10,291 bases of DNA from Acidobacteriota bacterium (GTDB lineage: Bacteria; Acidobacteriota; Vicinamibacteria; Vicinamibacterales; SCN-69-37): assembly GCA_024653875.1 (NCBI GenBank), contig JANLHE010000268.1:1-10291 (forward strand), read 5' to 3'. Of this stretch, positions 6,623-10,291 are shown piece by piece; position 1 is the first letter of the stretch, and each line of letters opens with the position of its first letter. The translations under genes and the position numbers were made by a program. The notes under the pieces are model-generated. The model made no database searches. It was not told the DNA's origin and was given only the letters and a program-made list of their open reading frames with translations.

Positions 6623-8257
6623 ATGAAGAAGCTGATTTATCTTGTCATTGTTCTCGCGATTGCCGGCGGCGGGTACTACTACTACGAGAGCAGCAAGACG
6701 CCGCAGATCCCGGAGTTCATGAAGGCCACCGTCTCCCAGGGTGAAATCGTGGAGGAAGTGAGCGCTACGGGCACGCTGCAGGCCACGCGCGCCGTGCCGG
6801 TCGGATCCCAGGTGTCGGGACGCGTCGAGGCCGTGTACGCCGACTTCAACGACATCGTGAAGAAGGGCCAGGTCCTGGCGAAGATCGACACGTCGCTCCT
6901 CGAGACCCAGGTCCAGATTCAGGAAGCCAGCATCGCGCGGCAGGAAGGCGAAATCGCCAACCAGCAGGTGCAACTCGCCGACGCGAAGCGGACCCTGGAG
7001 CGCCAGCGTGAACTCTTCGAAAAGAAGCTGGCCACCCAGCAGGCGTATGAAGCGGCCGAGCTTGCGGTCAAGAGCCGCGAGGCGCAGATCGCCTCGGCCG
7101 AAAAATCGATCATCTCCACGCGAATCAGCCTGGATCAGGCCAAGCTCAACGTCGGTTACGCCACCATCGTGTCCCCCATCGCCGGCGTGGTTGTCACCCG
7201 CGCGGTGGACCCCGGCCAGACGGTGCAGTCCGCGCAGAACGTCGCCACGCTTTTCTCGCTTGCCGAAGATCTGACCACGCTCAAGCTCGAAGGCGGCGTG
7301 GACGAGTCGGAAATCGGCAAGGTCCGCACGGGCATGGTCGTCCGCTTCACCGTGGACGCGTATCCGCAGCAGACCTTTGAGGGCGAGATCACGATGGTGC
7401 GGCTCAACCCGACGATTCAGTCCAACGTGGTGACCTACACCACGGTCGCTCGCGTGCGGAACCCGCAGCTCCGCCTCAAGCCCGGCATGACGGCGTCGAT
7501 GCGCATTGAAGTGTCGCGCCGTGACAACGTGCTGCGCATTCCAAACGCCGCGCTGCGCTTCCGGCCGAGCAACGACATGTACACCGCGCTGAGCCAGGAG
7601 CCCCCGACACCGGCGGGCCGTGGCGGCGGCCGCGGCGCGAACGGAGCGACACCGGCGGCCGCACGGCCTGCAGCCAGCGCGCGTCAGGGCGGCGATGCCG
7701 CCGGCCCGAACCCCTTCGCGGCGGCGTCGGGCCGAACGGGTGGCGACCGCGCCGGACGAGGAGGCGGGATGAACGCCAACTTCACCCCGGAGCAGCAGAA
7801 GCAGATTGACGCCATCCGCGCGCTCCCCCGCGATCAGCAGATGGCGGCCTTCGCCAAGGCGGGCATCAACTTCGGCGGCGGACGCGGCGGTGGCCGGGGC
7901 GGCAATGCCGCACCGGCAGTGCCGACCGTCCCACTTGCGCAGCGCACTGCGCAGTCCATCGATGAGCTGTTCCCCGCCATCGTGCGGAACCCGACGCGCG
8001 GCCAGGTCTACATCCTGGTGCCCGCCGACGCGACCCACAAGTTCGGCACGCTCAAGCGCCTGGACATCATGCAGGGCATCACCAACGGCACGTTCACCGA
8101 GCTGGTGAGCGGTCCCCCTGAGCTGACGGTCGGCACCGAACTGGTGAGCAACATCGTCATGCCGTGGCTGGCGGCACGGACCACCACGGGCACGACGCAA
8201 GGCAATCCGTTCTCCCAGCAGCCCGGACGCGGCATGCCGGGCGGGCGCGGGCGCTAA
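6623..8257 (+). CDS. MacA-like periplasmic adaptor with large insertion
   Basis: Second membrane-fusion protein, 544 aa against roughly 370 for E. coli MacA. Residues 4-21 form the N-terminal membrane anchor (LIYLVIVLAIAGGGYYYY). The barrel-sandwich follows at about 48-90 (VPVGSQVSGRVEAVYADFND), an alpha-hairpin at about 91-178, the second sandwich half at 179-212 (SPIAGVVVTRAVDPGQTV), and a beta-barrel at about 215-298 with RLKPGM at 284-289. The membrane-proximal domain starts at 303-314 (LRIPNAALRFRP) and resumes at about 461-512 (QVYILVPADATHK onward). Between them lies a 115-residue insertion (about 327-440) rich in Gly, Arg, Ala and Pro, with a short helix-forming segment at 387-412 beginning FTPEQQKQID. 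The hairpin tip R127-x3-L131-x6-T138 resembles the channel-docking motif. The C-terminus is Gly/Arg/Pro-rich. ATG 6623 lies 6 nt after the pump stop without a strong Shine-Dalgarno, so it is likely coupled. The ABC genes that follow make it the MacB partner, though use by the RND pump is possible. Confidence 0.9.
   Translation: MKKLIYLVIVLAIAGGGYYYYESSKTPQIPEFMKATVSQGEIVEEVSATGTLQATRAVPVGSQVSGRVEAVYADFNDIVKKGQVLAKIDTSLLETQVQIQEASIARQEGEIANQQVQLADAKRTLERQRELFEKKLATQQAYEAAELAVKSREAQIASAEKSIISTRISLDQAKLNVGYATIVSPIAGVVVTRAVDPGQTVQSAQNVATLFSLAEDLTTLKLEGGVDESEIGKVRTGMVVRFTVDAYPQQTFEGEITMVRLNPTIQSNVVTYTTVARVRNPQLRLKPGMTASMRIEVSRRDNVLRIPNAALRFRPSNDMYTALSQEPPTPAGRGGGRGANGATPAAARPAASARQGGDAAGPNPFAAASGRTGGDRAGRGGGMNANFTPEQQKQIDAIRALPRDQQMAAFAKAGINFGGGRGGGRGGNAAPAVPTVPLAQRTAQSIDELFPAIVRNPTRGQVYILVPADATHKFGTLKRLDIMQGITNGTFTELVSGPPELTVGTELVSNIVMPWLAARTTTGTTQGNPFSQQPGRGMPGGRGR
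7601..7942 (+). other. low-complexity insertion in adaptor 2
   Basis: Encodes about residues 327-440 of adaptor 2. GRGGGRG-type runs (332-338, 379-382, 418-427) and an Ala/Pro-rich stretch flank a predicted helical piece at 387-412 with an LTxxQ-like FTPEQ. The insertion stays in frame and codon use matches the rest of the gene, so it looks like genuine coding sequence and not a frameshift or inserted element. Confidence 0.75.
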
Positions 8258-8294
8258 GGCGTCCGCCGGCCCCTCTCCCGCGGTTCTGATTGTG

Positions 8295-8300
8295 AAGGAG
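8295..8300 (+). promoter_or_regulatory. Shine-Dalgarno site fixing a GTG start
   Basis: AAGGAG lies 8 nt before GTG 8309. It supports the non-ATG start, which gives the expected ABC N-terminus (MPVISVRDLTRVY). The 51-nt gap around it (8258-8308) shows no clear terminator or promoter. Confidence 0.75.
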
Positions 8301-8308
8301 CGATTTTC

Positions 8309-9088
8309 GTGCCCGTGATTTCTGTTCGTGACCTGACCCGCGTCTACCACATGGGCGACCATGAGGTCCGCGCTCTGCGGGGCGTGTCCCTCGACGTCGA
8401 GCCCGGTGAGTTCGTGGCGGTGACCGGCCCCTCGGGGTCCGGCAAGTCCACCTTCATGCACATCATCGGGGCGCTCGACAAACCCACGAGTGGTGAGTAC
8501 TTCCTCGACGGCAAGGACGTGGCGCAGCTGTCCAAGGACGAACTGGCGGGCGTGCGCAACCAGAAGATCGGGTTTGTCTTCCAGGGCTTCAACCTGCTGA
8601 CACGCACGACGGCGATCGACAACGTCGAACTCCCGCTCCTCTACAACAACAAGAGCGGCCTCAAGACCGCCGAACGCCACAAGCGCGCGATGGCGTCGCT
8701 CGAGATCGTGGGCCTCGGCGATCGGTTCCACCACATGCCGAACCAGTTGTCGGGCGGACAGCAGCAGCGCGTGGCCATCGCCCGCGCGCTGATCAACGAG
8801 CCGTCGATCATCCTGGCGGACGAGCCCACCGGGAACCTCGACACGCGCACCAGCATCGAGGTCATGGGCATCTTCCAGCGCCTCAACCAGGAGCGCGGCA
8901 TCACCGTCATGCTCATCACCCACGAGGCGGACATCGCGGAGTACGGCACCCGTCTCATCCGGTTCCGCGACGGCCGTGTCGTCGCCGACCAGAAGATCAC
9001 GCATCGGCGTAACGCCACGGACGAACTCGCCGCCCTGCCCCCGCCGGAGCCGGATTTGATTCCGCATCCGGAAGAAGCGCACAAGTAA
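8309..9088 (+). CDS. MacB/LolD-type ABC transporter ATP-binding protein
   Basis: Cytoplasmic ATPase of 259 aa that would power the MacB-like permease encoded next. All nucleotide-binding motifs are intact: Walker A GPSGSGKST (40-48), Q-loop Gln at 92 (FVFQGFNLL), signature LSGGQQQR (147-154), Walker B IILADE (167-172), D-loop NLD (176-178) and switch His205 (LITHE). The strand order and the EPTGNLD wording place it in the MacB/LolD/FtsE group. In E. coli MacB the ATPase and membrane parts are one chain. Here they are separate genes 10 nt apart. A C-terminal tail of about 18 residues (242-259), rich in Pro, Glu and His, extends beyond the core domain and has no known function I can name. LolD is an alternative label, but the MacA-like adaptor upstream and the single MacB-like permease favour a MacB-type exporter. 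Confidence 0.95.
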   Translation: MPVISVRDLTRVYHMGDHEVRALRGVSLDVEPGEFVAVTGPSGSGKSTFMHIIGALDKPTSGEYFLDGKDVAQLSKDELAGVRNQKIGFVFQGFNLLTRTTAIDNVELPLLYNNKSGLKTAERHKRAMASLEIVGLGDRFHHMPNQLSGGQQQRVAIARALINEPSIILADEPTGNLDTRTSIEVMGIFQRLNQERGITVMLITHEADIAEYGTRLIRFRDGRVVADQKITHRRNATDELAALPPPEPDLIPHPEEAHK

Positions 9089-9092
9089 GGAG
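9086..9092 (+). promoter_or_regulatory. Shine-Dalgarno overlapping the ATPase stop codon
   Basis: TAAGGAG contains the ATPase stop (TAA 9086-9088) and lies 6 nt before ATG 9099. The ribosome site of the permease is thus built into the end of the ATPase gene, which would favour balanced synthesis of the two partner subunits. Confidence 0.75.
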
Positions 9093-9098
9093 CACGAC

Positions 9099-10291
9099 AT
9101 GTCACTCTTGATGGTCTTTCGCATCGCCCTGAAGGCGCTCGGCCGCAACAAAATGCGCACCGCGCTGACCATGCTGGGCATGATCATCGGCGTCGGCGCG
9201 GTGATCACGATGGTCGCGCTGGGCACGGGAGCGCAGGCCTCGATCGAGGAACAGATCAAGGCGACCGGCACGAACATGATCACGGTCTCGGCCGGCAACT
9301 TCACCTCCGGCGGCGTCCGCATGGGCGAAGGCAACTCCAGCCGCCTGATGCCGGCCGATGCGGCCGCGCTCCGAGCCCTGCCGGAAGTGCAGTGGCTCAC
9401 CGAAGGGGTCAGCACGCGGGCGCAGCTCATCGCGGGCAACCAGAACCAGAACACCCAGGTGCAGGGCACCAACGTGGACTGGCCGTTCATCAAGGCGTGG
9501 CCGCTGAAGTACGGCCAGTTCTTCACCGAGCAGGACGTGCAGGCCGCCGCCAAGGTCGTGGTGCTCGGCGCGAACGTCGCTGAATTGCTCTACCCTGAGC
9601 AGGATCCGACCGGCGAGAACCTCCGCGTCCGGAACCACGTGTTCAAGGTCATCGGCGTCTTCGCGTCCAAGGGCGCGTCGTCGGGCGGCCAGAACCAGGA
9701 CGACCAGGTGTTCGTGCCGTTCACGACGGTCCAGAAGAAGATCCAGGGCATCCAGCACCTGAACAACATCACCGTCTCCACCTACAGCGCCGATGGCATT
9801 GCCCAGGCGGCCGAATCGATCCGCGTGGCCATGCGCGTGCAGCACGACATCGGCCCCGGCGAAGAAGACGACTTCCGCGTGCAGACGCTGGAGGACATGG
9901 TCGCCTTCCGCACGCAGCAGACCAGCACGATGACCTCCCTGCTGGCGGGGATCGCGGCGGTGTCGCTCATGGTCGGCGGCATCGGCATCATGAACATCAT
10001 GCTGGTCTCGGTGACCGAGCGCACGCGCGAGATTGGCCTGCGCATGGCCATCGGCGCGCGCGGCAGCGACGTGCTCATGCAGTTCCTCGTGGAGGCCGTG
10101 GTGATTTCCATGGTGGGCGGTGCGCTGGGCATCGCCATGGGTTACGGCATCGCGGAGTTCGTGAAGTGGTACCAGAACTGGCCGGCGGTCGTGCCGATTG
10201 ACGCCATCGTGACCGCGGTCGGCTTCGCGGGTTTTGTCGGAGTCTTCTTCGGCTTCTACCCGGCGCGCAAGGCCGCCGGGCTCGACCCGAT
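9099..10291 (+). CDS. MacB-like ABC transporter permease (3' end cut off)
   Basis: Inner-membrane subunit of the MacAB-type transporter, 397 codons present and still open at the window end. Family members usually stop within about ten residues of the closing YPARKAAGLDP motif seen here (388-397), so nearly all of it is visible. TM1 is at about 21-45 (after the cytoplasmic LKALGRNKMRTALTMLG), the periplasmic MacB_PCD core domain at about 46-275, and the FtsX-type domain with three TM helices at about 278-303, 325-352 and 366-387. The cytoplasmic loop TERTREIGLRMAIGAR (306-321) is the coupling segment typical of MacB/FtsX proteins and contacts the ATPase. The four-helix layout implies a homodimer working with two copies of the ATPase. 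MacB works as a mechanotransmission machine that drives periplasmic substrates through a MacA-TolC duct. Substrates in this organism (toxins, peptides, lipids or antibiotics) cannot be told from sequence. Confidence 0.94.
   Translation, partial: MSLLMVFRIALKALGRNKMRTALTMLGMIIGVGAVITMVALGTGAQASIEEQIKATGTNMITVSAGNFTSGGVRMGEGNSSRLMPADAAALRALPEVQWLTEGVSTRAQLIAGNQNQNTQVQGTNVDWPFIKAWPLKYGQFFTEQDVQAAAKVVVLGANVAELLYPEQDPTGENLRVRNHVFKVIGVFASKGASSGGQNQDDQVFVPFTTVQKKIQGIQHLNNITVSTYSADGIAQAAESIRVAMRVQHDIGPGEEDDFRVQTLEDMVAFRTQQTSTMTSLLAGIAAVSLMVGGIGIMNIMLVSVTERTREIGLRMAIGARGSDVLMQFLVEAVVISMVGGALGIAMGYGIAEFVKWYQNWPAVVPIDAIVTAVGFAGFVGVFFGFYPARKAAGLDP

Noticed and set aside
3127..7489. An identical 19-base direct repeat at 3127-3145 and 7471-7489.
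   Set aside because: Both copies encode the conserved RLKPGM motif at the same place in the two adaptor beta-barrels. Homology plus shared codon preference explains it, with no need for a mobile or recombination element.
8225..8285. A terminator between adaptor 2 and the ATPase gene.
   Set aside because: An imperfect GC-rich stem can be drawn around 8236-8270, but it overlaps coding sequence, has a bulge and a long loop, and no T-run follows.
6227..9553. A 1108-codon open frame on the minus strand across the pump end, adaptor 2, the ATPase and the permease start.
   Set aside because: It lies opposite four genes with unmistakable family motifs. Its product is low-complexity, rich in Arg, His, Asp and Ala, with no recognisable domain. 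Long antisense frames are expected opposite GC-rich coding sequence.

Overview
The window is a GC-rich, tightly packed, one-direction gene cluster from a Gram-negative (diderm) bacterium. Everything coding is on the + strand. The cluster encodes envelope machinery: a small secreted Spy/CpxP-like protein, a TolC-type outer-membrane channel, an RND efflux adaptor and its pump, then a second MacA-like adaptor followed by a separate MacB-type ABC ATPase and permease. The gene order, the split MacB and the glycine/arginine-rich adaptor tails remind me of Acidobacteriota (Vicinamibacteria-like) genomes. That is an impression from family resemblance, and no marker gene in the window settles it.

Layout: 1-30 holds what may be the last codons of an upstream gene, overlapping the next start by GTGA. 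27-554 is the Spy/CpxP-like protein. 555-615 is a short AT-richer gap. 616-2214 is the TolC-family channel, 2222-3451 the first periplasmic adaptor, 3488-6616 the RND pump (1042 aa), 6623-8257 the second adaptor (544 aa, with a large insertion), 8309-9088 the ABC ATPase, and 9099 to the window end the MacB-like permease, which lacks only its last few residues. Gaps between genes are 61, 7, 36, 6, 51 and 10 nt and I see no convincing terminator, so a single operon is the simplest reading. No stretch over 300 bases lacks a gene. I found no RNA gene, CRISPR array, insertion sequence or integrase.

How it may work: the RND pump with adaptor 1 and the MacB-like transporter with adaptor 2 would each form a tripartite machine reaching the outer membrane. 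Only one outer-membrane channel is present, and the two adaptors carry nearly the same channel-docking signature at the tips of their hairpins. The attractive hypothesis is one channel shared by a proton-driven and an ATP-driven pump. The Spy/CpxP-like protein at the head fits an envelope-stress connection. The most unusual details are an almost pure-glycine loop in the pump where AcrB has its substrate switch loop, and a roughly 115-residue Gly/Arg/Ala-rich insertion with a Spy-like LTxxQ segment splitting the membrane-proximal domain of adaptor 2. These are variations on known families. I do not see a wholly new system here.
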